Source: Hoeflea_A sp040932035 (GTDB taxonomy: Bacteria; Pseudomonadota; Alphaproteobacteria; Rhizobiales; Rhizobiaceae). From it: a stretch of 64,000 bases of DNA. Shown one piece after another: positions 26,371 to 35,619 of the stretch. Each line of letters opens with the position of its first letter. Position 1 is the first letter of the stretch. The notes beneath the pieces are model-generated. The model had not been told where the DNA came from. It worked only from the letters and a program-made list of their open reading frames with translations, and ran no database searches. The DNA is taken from assembly GCF_040932035.1 (NCBI RefSeq), contig NZ_JBFRBB010000006.1, positions 1-64,000 of the forward strand, read 5' to 3'. Both the position numbers and the translations under genes were made by a program.

Positions 26371-26508
26371 ATGAAGGACGACCAATCCCGCGCGCCCAGC
26401 GTGTCTTTATGGCGCCGGCTCTTCTGGTTCGCTCTTTATTGGTGCCTTGGTGTCGCGGCATTAGCAGCCGTCGGCTACGTGCTTCGGTCTTTGTTCTTTC
26501 CGTCGTAA
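26371..26508 (+). CDS. Small DUF2474/CydX-like single-TM protein of the bd oxidase
   Basis: 45 aa from ATG 26371, 13 nt after cioB; an in-frame ATG at 26338 would give 56 aa and overlap cioB. It has a basic N-terminal stretch (LWRRLFW) and one TM helix (FALYWCLGVAALAAVGYVL) ending RSLFFPS. Small proteins of this shape follow cioAB in many proteobacteria and, like CydX, are thought to stabilise the oxidase. The family label is from memory; size, position and topology are seen directly. Confidence 0.75.
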   Translation: MKDDQSRAPSVSLWRRLFWFALYWCLGVAALAAVGYVLRSLFFPS

Positions 26509-26518
26509 CTGGCGTGCC

Positions 26519-29500
26519 TCAGTTTGAACCGCAATGCATCTGACCGGTCGTCGGGTTGCGGTGACAATTGTTGCCGCCTCCGCCGCCGCTGCGCTGGGTG
26601 GCGATAATTCCGGTTATGATGGCGCCGGCAATCGCAGCCGCTGCGGCCGCATCCGCCGCGTTGTTACGCGAAGACGGTGTGTTTCTTCTGGCCGTATTCG
26701 CACCCTTCGGCGGATAGCAGTAGAACTGACCGTTCGACAGCAGCTTGCCCGAATACCAGCCTGCACCATACTGGCTGCGACACTGCGTATTGCGCGCCGT
26801 CTTGCCCATATAACAATTGTAGCTGCCATCCTTGCGGGCCTTGCCCGCGTAGTAGCCGCTGCCGTAATCGCGGCGGCAGGCGGCATTTCTGCCTGCTTTC
26901 GACAATTGGCAATTAAACGTGCCGTTGTATCGCACTTTCGTGGCAACCCAGCCGCCGCCCTTGTTGTTCTTGTTGCACCAGGCATTGGCCGTCGCCCGGT
27001 TCGGCAGGCAAAAGAAGCTGCCGTCCTCACCGACCTTGCCGGCGCTGTAGCCCGATCCGTATTCAGCCTTGCAATCTGCATTGGCGCGGGCTGCCACGAT
27101 TTCAGGATCCTTTGCCTCGCAATCGGAGATAATGGCAGGTATTGCGGCTCCCTTGTCGATCAAGGCACGGGTTGGTTTCTTGAGCGAAGCGATCTGCGCC
27201 TTGAATTTGTTCAGCCGCTCGTAATCGCACGCTGCCATGGCGGCATCGATCTTGTCCAACGCGCCGATGACTCTTTGGACCTTGGAAATACCAACAGCAA
27301 CGCGCTGGCGCTGGCCTTCGCAGCCCGCCTTGTCGCCAAGATCGTCATAGGCGGATTTGGCACGGTGCAGGTCCGAAAGGGCACTTCCCAGGCGCCCGGC
27401 CTTTACCGCCTCCTTGGCCTGCCTGAAAGATGTGTCCGCCCGTTCGACAAGGCTTTTGATACCCGTCAAATTCCGCTGCAGCGGATCAAGTGTTGGATGT
27501 TTGACGCCGGCAGCATTTTGCAAGGCTGCATTGATCACGCTGGCATCGCATGATTTTGCAGCCTTGTCCGCATTTTGCGCGATTTTGTCTACCTGCTCTG
27601 CAATGGCTGTATTGCGCGCTGCCACAGTCTCGGCAATCTCGGCGCATTCGCCCGCTTCGATCGCACCATAGGCGGTTTCAGCAGCGCCAAGGTCGCCGGC
27701 ATCCAAAAGCGCGTCGGCGGCGGTGAGGGCCTCCTTCGGTGCGGCACAGGGATCGACCTTCACGACTTCAGATTTGTCACGCAGAAGTTCGGACTTGATT
27801 AGATTGCCCTTTCCTTCACGGATGTACTGGCAAATCTTGACTGCCGTAACGCCTTCCTTCGGGAAGATCTCCTTCCGGTCTATTGCGCGGGTGTAGGCAA
27901 CGCAGCGTTCGATGATCTGGGCGTCGTCACGCATCTGCTGTGTTTCTCCCCCTGCCAGCTCGATCATCTTTTCGTGCAGTCCCCAGGCGGCCTGCATGCC
28001 GATATCCATGACATTGGTTGCGCCGCGGTTGATTGCCTGTCCGGTCTCGGTGTTGGCGAGCACCCATTCGCCGCCGTGGCGCGTCAGTACCCAGGTGCCG
28101 AAGGCGGCAGCGACAGGCGGATATTTTTCCATGAGTATGCCCAGCATGCCTGATTCAATGAGGGCTTGAGAGGATGCGGCCGCCTTCTCGAACAGGGCAT
28201 CGGCCTCGGCTTCGGGTGTAGACGGATCCATGGCTTTGTTGATCGATTCAATGACTGTCTTGAGTTCGGAGCCGGCCATATAGACGTCGGCACCGACCCC
28301 GATACCGCCAAGGGCGGTCAATGCAGCGTTGCCCGCGGCCTTGAAGCCGTTTTTCAGTTTTGCCACCTTCGAAAGATCGTCAGCCGAACCGGCGGCCTTG
28401 CGTGCTGCGTCATCGAGCTGTCCGGCGCCCTTCAGATCGTCGGCAGCGGCGAGACCGGTCCGGCGTTTTCCGATAGCTTCGGCCACCTCATCGGCAAATC
28501 CGCTGTGCTTGCTCTTTATGCGCTCCATTGCCTTGGCGCGCTCACCCTCGGGGAGACGATCCATCAGCTCGGCAACCCTGTTGGCGGCCTGGGCTTTGAA
28601 TTTCGGATTTGCCTCGGCCGCGTCGGCCAGTGTGTCCGTCATGTCGCCGATCGCCTTGGATAGTGAATTATCGGCGACCTGATAGGCGTCGCGAATGTTC
28701 TTGGAGTTCTTCCAGGAGCGCTTTGACCCCTTCTTGGCGGCTGATGCGATAGAGCGGTCGCGTGGCGGCAGTCCTTCCTGGGCGCGCAGAAAATCCTCGG
28801 CGCTTTCAATGCGTGAGATGTATTTTTGCTGTTGCGCCATGGCACGGAAGGCTTCCGCACGTTTCTTCGGATCGCTGAAATTTGAAGGATCTGAGAGCAA
28901 TTTATCCAGCAACTTGCCCTTCTTTCGGCGAAAATCGTCCATTTCCTCCGTATAGGCGGTGATATGCTCCATCGTTATTTTCGGGCGCTCGTCCACTGGC
29001 ATGCGGGAAATGCGTTCGTAATCGGCCGCCAGGGGGCGTTTGTATGCATCGTTGTTGAGTCTCGAGATTTCCTCGAATTGCTCTGGTGACACCTTGCTCG
29101 GATCGGCCATGAAATCGGTATCGAGCTTGTTGTGCCAGTCCTTGCGCGTCTCGTCGAGAAGCCCGTTCTTTTCCAGATAATCATTGACCCGGTTGTTGTA
29201 GCCCTCCTGCATCTGGGTGATCTGTTCGGGCCTTTCGACAACGGTAATGTAGTCGGAATCCGTTCCGGGGCTGTAGACATCCGAATTGCTCACCTGCGGA
29301 GTGAAGTCGGCTTTCGCGTCCGTTGCCGCCGCACTGGCGAAGGCCTCGTTGGTCTTCGCGTAATCTGACTGGGCGGCCTGATAGACGGAATCCGCAATTT
29401 CATCGTTCAATGCGGCAGCGTTGATGTCGTCATTGTATTTAAACAGCAGCGCCCGGTCGTAATCGGACAGGTTCGATGCGTCACCGCCGACTGCGACATT

Positions 29501-29671
29501 TGCATGCAGCCGCTTGAGCGCGTCATGCACGTTGGCGGGAAGTATGTTTTGAGCTGATGCAGTTGTGACCGATGCAATCTGGACGACGGCGACTGCGAAC
29601 AGCACGGCAATCGCCAGCGCGACAGCCCGCGCCCATAATGTTTGAGCAATCGCGGATTTCGGATTCAACAT
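26519..29671 (-). CDS. Large exported protein with four C-terminal Cys-rich repeats
   Basis: 1050 aa. An N-terminal signal or anchor (about residues 14-41, ending ASAQ) exports it. Residues 45-500 are mostly helical, charged and Ala-rich, with a hydrophobic patch near 440-470. Residues 650-860 look like helical-repeat sequence with scattered Cys. Residues 864-992 hold four modules of 31-33 residues with the pattern C-x(3-4)-YGxGYxAGK-x(3)-DGS-x-x-C. The tail is an Ala-rich hydrophobic segment, a Gly run and a CHRNPTTGQMHC end. I do not recognise the family. The adjacent upstream gene encodes a PDZ/Sel1 protein, so an envelope role is likely. Confidence 0.8.
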   Translation of the reverse strand: MLNPKSAIAQTLWARAVALAIAVLFAVAVVQIASVTTASAQNILPANVHDALKRLHANVAVGGDASNLSDYDRALLFKYNDDINAAALNDEIADSVYQAAQSDYAKTNEAFASAAATDAKADFTPQVSNSDVYSPGTDSDYITVVERPEQITQMQEGYNNRVNDYLEKNGLLDETRKDWHNKLDTDFMADPSKVSPEQFEEISRLNNDAYKRPLAADYERISRMPVDERPKITMEHITAYTEEMDDFRRKKGKLLDKLLSDPSNFSDPKKRAEAFRAMAQQQKYISRIESAEDFLRAQEGLPPRDRSIASAAKKGSKRSWKNSKNIRDAYQVADNSLSKAIGDMTDTLADAAEANPKFKAQAANRVAELMDRLPEGERAKAMERIKSKHSGFADEVAEAIGKRRTGLAAADDLKGAGQLDDAARKAAGSADDLSKVAKLKNGFKAAGNAALTALGGIGVGADVYMAGSELKTVIESINKAMDPSTPEAEADALFEKAAASSQALIESGMLGILMEKYPPVAAAFGTWVLTRHGGEWVLANTETGQAINRGATNVMDIGMQAAWGLHEKMIELAGGETQQMRDDAQIIERCVAYTRAIDRKEIFPKEGVTAVKICQYIREGKGNLIKSELLRDKSEVVKVDPCAAPKEALTAADALLDAGDLGAAETAYGAIEAGECAEIAETVAARNTAIAEQVDKIAQNADKAAKSCDASVINAALQNAAGVKHPTLDPLQRNLTGIKSLVERADTSFRQAKEAVKAGRLGSALSDLHRAKSAYDDLGDKAGCEGQRQRVAVGISKVQRVIGALDKIDAAMAACDYERLNKFKAQIASLKKPTRALIDKGAAIPAIISDCEAKDPEIVAARANADCKAEYGSGYSAGKVGEDGSFFCLPNRATANAWCNKNNKGGGWVATKVRYNGTFNCQLSKAGRNAACRRDYGSGYYAGKARKDGSYNCYMGKTARNTQCRSQYGAGWYSGKLLSNGQFYCYPPKGANTARRNTPSSRNNAADAAAAAAIAGAIITGIIATQRSGGGGGNNCHRNPTTGQMHCGSN
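26696..27082 (-). repeat. Four tandem Cys-module coding repeats
   Basis: Encodes residues 864-896, 897-929, 930-961 and 962-992 of the 1050-aa protein. Each module has two Cys about 20 residues apart. Modules 1, 3 and 4 share YG(S/A)G(Y/W)x(A/S)GK; module 2 has diverged (KGGGWVATK). The spacing suggests one disulfide per module in the periplasm. Confidence 0.75.
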
Positions 29672-29869
29672 GGCACCAGCCTCCTTCTGCCCGCAGAGGT
29701 CGGCGGCAGGGAAAGCCTACAGTGCTAATTTGGCAGGGCTTGACCCAATCCAGGCCTCATTCCAGGCACGCTGTTCATTATACAGCAGTTTGCCGGACGT
29801 GTCTTTTGCCGGCAATTCATGCCACGGCGGCTATTTTTCGATGCAAATTCAAGCGATTGCACGTGCGGC

Positions 29870-31471
29870 TTAATCGAGAGAGGTGAAATCCTCCAGTTCG
29901 CCGAGGCCAAGATCGTCAGCGGCAATCGCGGGCGCGCTGGAAGGTGCGGCGCCGGATGGTGCCGTATTGTCTGCAGTTCTGGCGGTTTCGCGCTCCCGTT
30001 TGCCCTTTTCCGCAGCCGCGCTGATGGCTTTGCGGGTCTGGGGTCCGAAGGCCGCATCGATCGCGCCATAGTAAACGCCGTAGTTCTTGAGCTGTTGCTG
30101 AAGATGGCGCCGGAACGTTTTTGACCAGCGGTCCGATTGGGTGGTCATCTTGTCGATGGCGAATTCGTCGCCGCTTTTGAGACTGATGAAAATGAGCTCG
30201 GCTGCCCTTTGCGAGTCTTTTGCGACCGTATTGCCGTTCTCGTACATGATGGCAAGGTTATAGGCGCTGCCGGTTTCGCCGTTGGCAAGCGCCTTTTCGT
30301 ACCACTGACGGGCGCTGACATCGTCTTCAGCCGTACCCCAGCCGAGATCATAGCGGGTCGCTGTATTGACCATTGCACCGGCAAGACCGGCTTCCGCCGC
30401 CTGCTTGTACCAGTAGAAGGCCTCGCGGTCATTCTTTTGCGTTCCAAGGCCATCGCCATACATGAAAGCCACCAGTTCCATCGCGCGTGCCTGGCCCGCC
30501 TCTGCTGCCTTCAGCAGATACCGGTGCGCCTTTTGCGGGTCTTTGCCGACATTCTCATCGAAGCGGTAGAGCCAGCCGAGGCTGAGGAGGGAGGGGCCGT
30601 GGCCGAGGTCCGCGGCCCTTTTGTAAAGTTCAAGAGCCTTATCAATGTCGGTTTGCACATTATTGCCGGTGCGATAGGCGTCTCCAAGGATCCCCATGGC
30701 ATCCGTATCGCCCGCATCAACAGCGGCATTGAGCCAGCGTAGCGCCTCCTGCGGGTCGGGATCGCCCACACGGCCGCTCAGATAAAGACTGTAGAGAGAG
30801 CGCATGGCATAGGTGTCACCGGCTTTTGCAGCGGCAATATTGTCGCGCAAATAGGCCCCGACTGTGACCGCAATCGTTCTTCGCTGCCCGTTTCGTATGA
30901 TATTCAGTTCCAATTCGGTTCCGGCCGGGATGTCTTTGACAATATTGAGAAACCCAAGCATGTCGGCGACCGGAAAACCCCCGACTTCAAGCACCAGGTC
31001 ACCAGGCCGAAGTCCCGCCCTGTCGCTCGGGCCGCCCTCGACAACGGTGCTGACCAGGGCGCCGCGCGGGGCGCCCAAACCCATCTGCCTGGCGGCGGCA
31101 GGCGTCAGGTTTGCAATCTGCAAACCCACATAGCCAATGTCATTTTCGATTGGCTGTGCCTCCGTGTCGACGGTTTCCACTCGGGGCTCGTCTGCCGGTA
31201 CGCCTGCTTGTGCCGGAGTTTCGAGCGCCTGGCCGGGTGTGTCGGCTGCACCCTTTGCGGCGCCCGTCAGTTTCTTGACGCGAATGCGCGCGAGCGCTGC
31301 AAAACTGCCATCGGGAAAAGTCTCCAGATAGGCCTCGTATTCGGCGGGGTCGGTGCTGTCCTTGATGCTGTTCCAAAACGCAATTTCGGCAGCAGAGTCC
31401 TGAGCCTGAACGACGGCCGGACAGGCAGCGACGCACAGCGTTAAAGCCAGCAGTGCCGTACGGAGACGCAT
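29870..31471 (-). CDS. Exported PDZ - Sel1-repeat protein with peptidoglycan-binding-like tail
   Basis: 533 aa. Signal peptide 1-23 (ending VVQAQ). Residues 25-68 form an AFWNSIKDSTDPAEYEAYLETFPDG module, often seen in alphaproteobacterial caspase-like and Sel1 proteins. A PDZ domain spans about 112-205 (YVGLQI...GALVSTVVEGGPSDRAGLRPGDLVLEV). About six Sel1 repeats span 215-430 (AMRSLYSLYLSGRVGDPDPQEAL and onward). Residues 445-490 resemble a PG_binding_1 fold (NYGVYYGAIDAAFGPQTRKAI). It is probably a periplasmic scaffold, perhaps for the 1050-aa protein encoded downstream on the same strand. Confidence 0.83.
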   Translation of the reverse strand: MRLRTALLALTLCVAACPAVVQAQDSAAEIAFWNSIKDSTDPAEYEAYLETFPDGSFAALARIRVKKLTGAAKGAADTPGQALETPAQAGVPADEPRVETVDTEAQPIENDIGYVGLQIANLTPAAARQMGLGAPRGALVSTVVEGGPSDRAGLRPGDLVLEVGGFPVADMLGFLNIVKDIPAGTELELNIIRNGQRRTIAVTVGAYLRDNIAAAKAGDTYAMRSLYSLYLSGRVGDPDPQEALRWLNAAVDAGDTDAMGILGDAYRTGNNVQTDIDKALELYKRAADLGHGPSLLSLGWLYRFDENVGKDPQKAHRYLLKAAEAGQARAMELVAFMYGDGLGTQKNDREAFYWYKQAAEAGLAGAMVNTATRYDLGWGTAEDDVSARQWYEKALANGETGSAYNLAIMYENGNTVAKDSQRAAELIFISLKSGDEFAIDKMTTQSDRWSKTFRRHLQQQLKNYGVYYGAIDAAFGPQTRKAISAAAEKGKRERETARTADNTAPSGAAPSSAPAIAADDLGLGELEDFTSLD

Positions 31472-31633
31472 GATATTCGCCCCATTGTTTTTTGTATTTT
31501 GTCACCGGCGACAGTGCATTGCAACGCACGCGCCATTTCAAAAGACCTAGATAGATATGGCCTTCACCGGCATAACCAGCCGTGTAAACTGCCAGAATCT
31601 GAACGGTTCAGGGCTTTCCAATGCCGCGAAACC

Positions 31634-32164
31634 CTATTCGGAAAGCGCGTTCTTCCTTTCCAGAAGGGCCTGCGACAGTTTTTGCGCGTCACTGCAGTCA
31701 ATGCGTTTCATCTCGCGAACTGACATGGTTGATTTGTCGGTGCCGGAATAGGTGTGGATGTAGAGCAACAGGTCCATGTCGCGCAGTCGCGCGGTATCGA
31801 GTCCGCCACCGGGATAACCGAATGTCAGCGTGCCCGACACAGGATCGTATGCGCCGTGTTGAAAGACCGGACCATTCACAAAACTCATTTGCCTGTTCCA
31901 CTCGAAAAGCGAGCCGAAAACAAGGTAATCCGTGTCCTTGATGCGATTGAAAAGCAACAGGGAATTCTCATGGATGATGGTGGCGCTCTTGGGATCGGAA
32001 CTGTCCAGTTCCAAAGACGTAGGGGGATAGTCCTCCGAAAGCCAGCAACCAACCATATCGTCGAGCCCATCGGCGTTTGCCGGAAAAGTCATGATTATGG
32101 CCAGAAGTGCCGCCAGCATCGGGAATTGCAGTCTTGTCTCAGTCGGCGTCCATCTGAATTTCAT
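31634..32164 (-). CDS. Exported protein of unknown function
   Basis: 176 aa from ATG 32164 with a strong RBS (GGAGGTGGA). A long n-region precedes a hydrophobic core (PMLAALLAIIMTF) and an ANA cleavage site. The mature part begins GLDDMVGCWLSEDY and is rich in beta-type sequence; WLSEDYPPTSLELD and TLTFGYPGG recall lipocalin-like or DUF-type small secreted proteins. It is followed on the same strand by the PDZ/Sel1 gene. I do not recognise the family. Confidence 0.65.
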   Translation of the reverse strand: MKFRWTPTETRLQFPMLAALLAIIMTFPANADGLDDMVGCWLSEDYPPTSLELDSSDPKSATIIHENSLLLFNRIKDTDYLVFGSLFEWNRQMSFVNGPVFQHGAYDPVSGTLTFGYPGGGLDTARLRDMDLLLYIHTYSGTDKSTMSVREMKRIDCSDAQKLSQALLERKNALSE

Positions 32165-32307
32165 TCCACCTCCGGCGATGTATCAGAAAGTGTGTTGGTC
32201 CGGAAAATACAACTTTCATCATGTTTTGTCCCTTATTTTCTGGTAGTTTCACGCCGGCCATTGAATGCGGAACAAATTTTGTTTTTTGACACTCAGGAGG
32301 GCAGGGC

Positions 32308-33048
32308 ATGATTGAGACGACCATCGACAGAGAAAACAATCTGATCATTGCCACTGCCCGTGACACGCTGGTGGAGATGGATTTCAATAATTTCTCCGAC
32401 TGTATAAACGACTACATCAACTCCACCGACCGGGCCCCAAGCATTGTTTTGAATGCAGAGGAACTGCCGCACTGGAAGAATTCCGCCGCGCTCTTCGCGC
32501 ACATAAAGCTAGTCCGCAATCATCAGAAAATACTGCCGAAGGTCGCGCTGGTCAGCGACAATTCGGCACTGTCGCTCATGCCTTTGCTGGTGGATCTGTT
32601 TGTCAAAGCGAAGGTCCGTCACTTTCATCAGTGCGATTTCGACAAGGCGATCGCCTGGGCGTCCAAGGTCGATGACGACCGTTCCGCCATTAAGATGATC
32701 AACGGCCTGCCGGCAGATGTGGTGGCTTATGAGGTGGTCGGTACGCTGACTTCGCGCGATTACCAGGAAATCCTGACACCGCTGGTCGACGACAAACTCA
32801 AAGTACACGACAAGATCAAGATACTGGTTGTTCTGGGCGAAGCCTTTGACGGCGCGACTGCATCCGCGATGTGGGACGACACGCGACTGGGACTGAGCCA
32901 CATCACTGCGTTTTCAAAACTGGCGGTCGTGTCGGATATCGGCTGGGTTCGCCAGGGAGCCAAGATATTCGGACCGCTTATCCCGGCGCAATTGCACGTG
33001 TTTGAGAACAACAGGATCGACGATGCGAAAGAATGGATTAAATCCTGA
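32308..33048 (+). CDS. Tandem SpoIIAA-like (STAS-fold) protein
   Basis: 246 aa that split into two SpoIIAA-like halves. Residues 1-115 open with the typical beta strand (TIDRENNLIIATARDTL) and contain ALVSDNSALSLMPLLVDLFVKAKVRHF. Residues 130-246 repeat it (VAYEVVGTLTSRDYQEILTPLV...KLAVVSDIGWVRQGAKIF...HVFENNRIDDAKEWI). Such SpoIIAA-like proteins are small soluble proteins often induced by stress; the duplicated form is less common. It stands alone with its RBS at AGGAGG (32294-32299). Confidence 0.78.
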   Translation: MIETTIDRENNLIIATARDTLVEMDFNNFSDCINDYINSTDRAPSIVLNAEELPHWKNSAALFAHIKLVRNHQKILPKVALVSDNSALSLMPLLVDLFVKAKVRHFHQCDFDKAIAWASKVDDDRSAIKMINGLPADVVAYEVVGTLTSRDYQEILTPLVDDKLKVHDKIKILVVLGEAFDGATASAMWDDTRLGLSHITAFSKLAVVSDIGWVRQGAKIFGPLIPAQLHVFENNRIDDAKEWIKS

Positions 33049-33152
33049 CGCGGGATTTACTCGCCGACGCGGCCAAAATTGAATATAAATATATATATGT
33101 GCCGGCTTACCTTGCCCGTCGGCGGACGATAACTGTCATGGAGGATCGCGCC

Positions 33153-34043
33153 ATGGCGATTCCATTTAACGCCAACCTGTCGGTCATACCGGAGGTCGTT
33201 GCGTTTTTCGACGAAGACTCGAACACGATATCCTATATCGTGCGCGACCCCGGCTCACGTGCCTGCGCGATTGTCGATGCCGTGATGGAAATCGACTATG
33301 CGGCTGGCCGCCTCAGCTTTGACGGCGCGGATGCCATGATCGCCAGGATCAGGCAGGAAGACTGGGAACTCGAATGGCTGATCGAGACCCATATTCACGC
33401 CGATCATCTTTCCGGCGCGCCCTATATCCAGGAGAAGCTCGGCGGCAAGATCGGCATCGGCGATCAGGTTACCGAGGTTCAGAACACGTTCGGCAAAATC
33501 TTCAACGAAGGCACGGAATTCCAGCGGGACGGGTCGCAATTTGACCGCCTGTTTAGCGATGGCGACAGCTATGAAATCGGCGGAATGACAGCGCATGTCA
33601 TGCACACGCCCGGCCACACGCCCGCCTGCATGACCCATGTGGTGGGCAATGCGGCCTTTGTCGGCGACACGTTGTTCATGCCGGATGGCGGCTCGGCCCG
33701 GGCGGATTTTCCCGGTGGCGATGCGCGCGTGCTCTACCGCTCGGTGCGACGGGTGCTGGAACTGCCAGGGGAGACACGGCTCTTCATGTGTCATGATTAC
33801 GGGCCGAACGGTCGCGAAATCCGCTGGGAAACGACGGTCGACGACGAGCGTGCGCATAATATCCATGTCCGCGACGGGATTGACGAGGACACGTTTGTTG
33901 CCATGCGCGAGGCGCGTGATGAGACCCTGGCGATGCCCAAGCTGATTATCCCATCGCTACAGGTCAATATGCGGGCCGGCAAGCTGCCGCCGGCGGATGA
34001 GGAGGGCGATGTCTTCCTGAAGGTTCCGATCAACAAGCTTTAG
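33153..34043 (+). CDS. Metallo-beta-lactamase-fold hydrolase, persulfide dioxygenase-like
   Basis: 296 aa from ATG 33153, chosen because GGAGG lies 8 nt upstream. Metal motif THIHADH (His80, His82, Asp84, His85), then HTPGHTPAC, GDTLFMPD and FMCHDYG. The last block and the GTEFQ region resemble ETHE1/Blh enzymes, which use one iron to oxidise glutathione persulfide to sulfite. Just upstream is a run of TATATATAT. Its stop overlaps the stop of the converging PuuB-like gene. Confidence 0.82.
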   Translation: MAIPFNANLSVIPEVVAFFDEDSNTISYIVRDPGSRACAIVDAVMEIDYAAGRLSFDGADAMIARIRQEDWELEWLIETHIHADHLSGAPYIQEKLGGKIGIGDQVTEVQNTFGKIFNEGTEFQRDGSQFDRLFSDGDSYEIGGMTAHVMHTPGHTPACMTHVVGNAAFVGDTLFMPDGGSARADFPGGDARVLYRSVRRVLELPGETRLFMCHDYGPNGREIRWETTVDDERAHNIHVRDGIDEDTFVAMREARDETLAMPKLIIPSLQVNMRAGKLPPADEEGDVFLKVPINKL

Positions 34044-35341
34044 AGTCTGTCCCTGAGCGAATAATAGAGCATGGCGAGCGCGAGCAGCGGCGTGCGCATA
34101 GCCGTTCCGCCGGGGAAACGTGGAGTGGGCACCGATGCCATGAGGTCAAACCGCGATGCGGTGCCGATTATTGCTTCGCTGGCAAGCTTGCCGCACAGCG
34201 TCGCCGTTCCAATGCCGTGGCCGGAATAACCGGACGCCGACAAAAGATTGGGCGCCAACCGGACAAGATAGGGCATTCTGTTGGGTGTTACGCCGAGCGT
34301 TCCGCCCCAGCCAAAGTCGATCCTGACGTCTTCTAGCTGGGGGTAGACGCGCAGCATGTATTTGCGCACGAAGGACTTGATATCTGCTGGAAACCTGTAT
34401 CCGTAGTTTTCGCCGCCGCCGAACAGCAGCCGGTTTTCCTCCGATAACCGATAGTAGTTCACGACGTTGCGTGAATCGGCCACGGCGGCATTGTTGGCGA
34501 TAAGCGCATGTGCCTGATCATCGTTCAGCGGTTCGGTCGCGATGATGAAATTGTTGATGGGCATCACGCGTTCGGCAACGGGCGGACTGAGATTTCCGAG
34601 GTAACCATTGCAGGCGAGCAGTGCGAAACGGGCTCGTACAGCACCACGATCGGTTCTGATGCGGGTCTTGTCGCCGGTGTCGATGTCAACGACTTTTGTG
34701 TGTTCAAAAATGCGCGCACCTGCATCGGCAGCCGCACGGCACAGGCCGATCGCGTAGTTGAGAGGGTGCAGATGACCGGCACCGATGTCGAGGGTGCCTC
34801 CATAGTAGCTGTTCGAGGCGACCAGAGCGCGTACTTCATCCTGGTCGATGAAGCGGATTTGCTCATAACCGTATTCATCGCGCAGCTTGTCCGCATAGTT
34901 CCTGCTGTCTTCGACATATCGGCGGCGATGGTCGAGGTACATGATACCGGCGCGGTAGGTACAGTCGATGGCGTGTTTTTCAATCAGGTCATGGACAAGC
35001 CGTTTGGCTTCTTCCGCCAGATCCCACAGCTGACGGGCCTTTTGGTGACCGAGCATTTCCTCGAGTCTTTCCTGATCCAGCCTTTGACCGGAGCCGAGCT
35101 GGCCACCGTTCCGCCCCGAAGCGCCCCAGCCGGCCCGATGCGCTTCAACAACAACGACATCGAGACCCTGCTCCGCGCAATGAAGTGCCGCCGAAAGGCC
35201 GGTGTAGCCGGCACCGACGATGCAGACATCGCAATCGATATCGCCATCAATCCGCGGATGTTCGACCATCGCACGTGCTGTTGCGGCATAATAGCTGTCC
35301 GGGTGGCGTCCCGGTTTGTCATTGGCGGTCAGAAGATCCAA
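34040..35341 (-). CDS. FAD-dependent oxidoreductase, gamma-glutamylputrescine oxidase (PuuB)-like
   Basis: 433 aa from TTG 35341. The FAD motif is GAGYTG at 43-48, with the family block GASGRNGGQLGSGQRLDQ typical of PuuB-like DAO proteins and the C-terminal ASGYSGHGIGTATLCGKL. PuuB oxidises gamma-glutamylputrescine to the aldehyde. Other family members act on other glutamylated amines or secondary amines. No puu operon is beside it, so the substrate is open; the GS-like ligase at 11199 could in principle supply one. Confidence 0.8.
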   Translation of the reverse strand: MDLLTANDKPGRHPDSYYAATARAMVEHPRIDGDIDCDVCIVGAGYTGLSAALHCAEQGLDVVVVEAHRAGWGASGRNGGQLGSGQRLDQERLEEMLGHQKARQLWDLAEEAKRLVHDLIEKHAIDCTYRAGIMYLDHRRRYVEDSRNYADKLRDEYGYEQIRFIDQDEVRALVASNSYYGGTLDIGAGHLHPLNYAIGLCRAAADAGARIFEHTKVVDIDTGDKTRIRTDRGAVRARFALLACNGYLGNLSPPVAERVMPINNFIIATEPLNDDQAHALIANNAAVADSRNVVNYYRLSEENRLLFGGGENYGYRFPADIKSFVRKYMLRVYPQLEDVRIDFGWGGTLGVTPNRMPYLVRLAPNLLSASGYSGHGIGTATLCGKLASEAIIGTASRFDLMASVPTPRFPGGTAMRTPLLALAMLYYSLRDRL

Positions 35342-35557
35342 ATCTATTCTCGTATCAAGCTTTTCGGTGCCATGATTTTGGCCGTCTCATAGCGCAGAAT
35401 GTGTGGCAAGTGGATCGCCGATTGTAAACGATCTTTAAAATTTGCCGGGCTTCGGCCGGCGCAGGTTTGAATTGACTGCAACGGTGGTTGACCGCATCGA
35501 GCTCCGATCGCGCGCACTGATTGTCATGAGGGGCTTTACATCCGGGTGCCAAACGAG

Positions 35558-35575
35558 ACATACTACTCAGTATGT
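35558..35575. promoter_or_regulatory. Perfect inverted repeat, probable TetR-type operator
   Basis: ACATACT-ACTC-AGTATGT: two perfect 7-bp arms and a 4-bp spacer, 45 bp before the SDR start. A TTTACA at 35535-35540 and CATACT at 35559-35564, 18 bp apart, could be -35/-10, so a repressor bound here would block the polymerase. No TetR gene lies next to it, so the regulator is encoded elsewhere. Confidence 0.6.
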
Positions 35576-35619
35576 TGTAATTATAAAGCTGTGTGCGATC
35601 GCGCACCGGGGAGGCTCAA

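Noticed and set aside
33060..33110. BigR box upstream of the persulfide dioxygenase-like gene
   Set aside because: There is an AT-rich TATATATAT run, but it does not match the palindrome in front of the ArsR gene closely enough to claim a shared operator.
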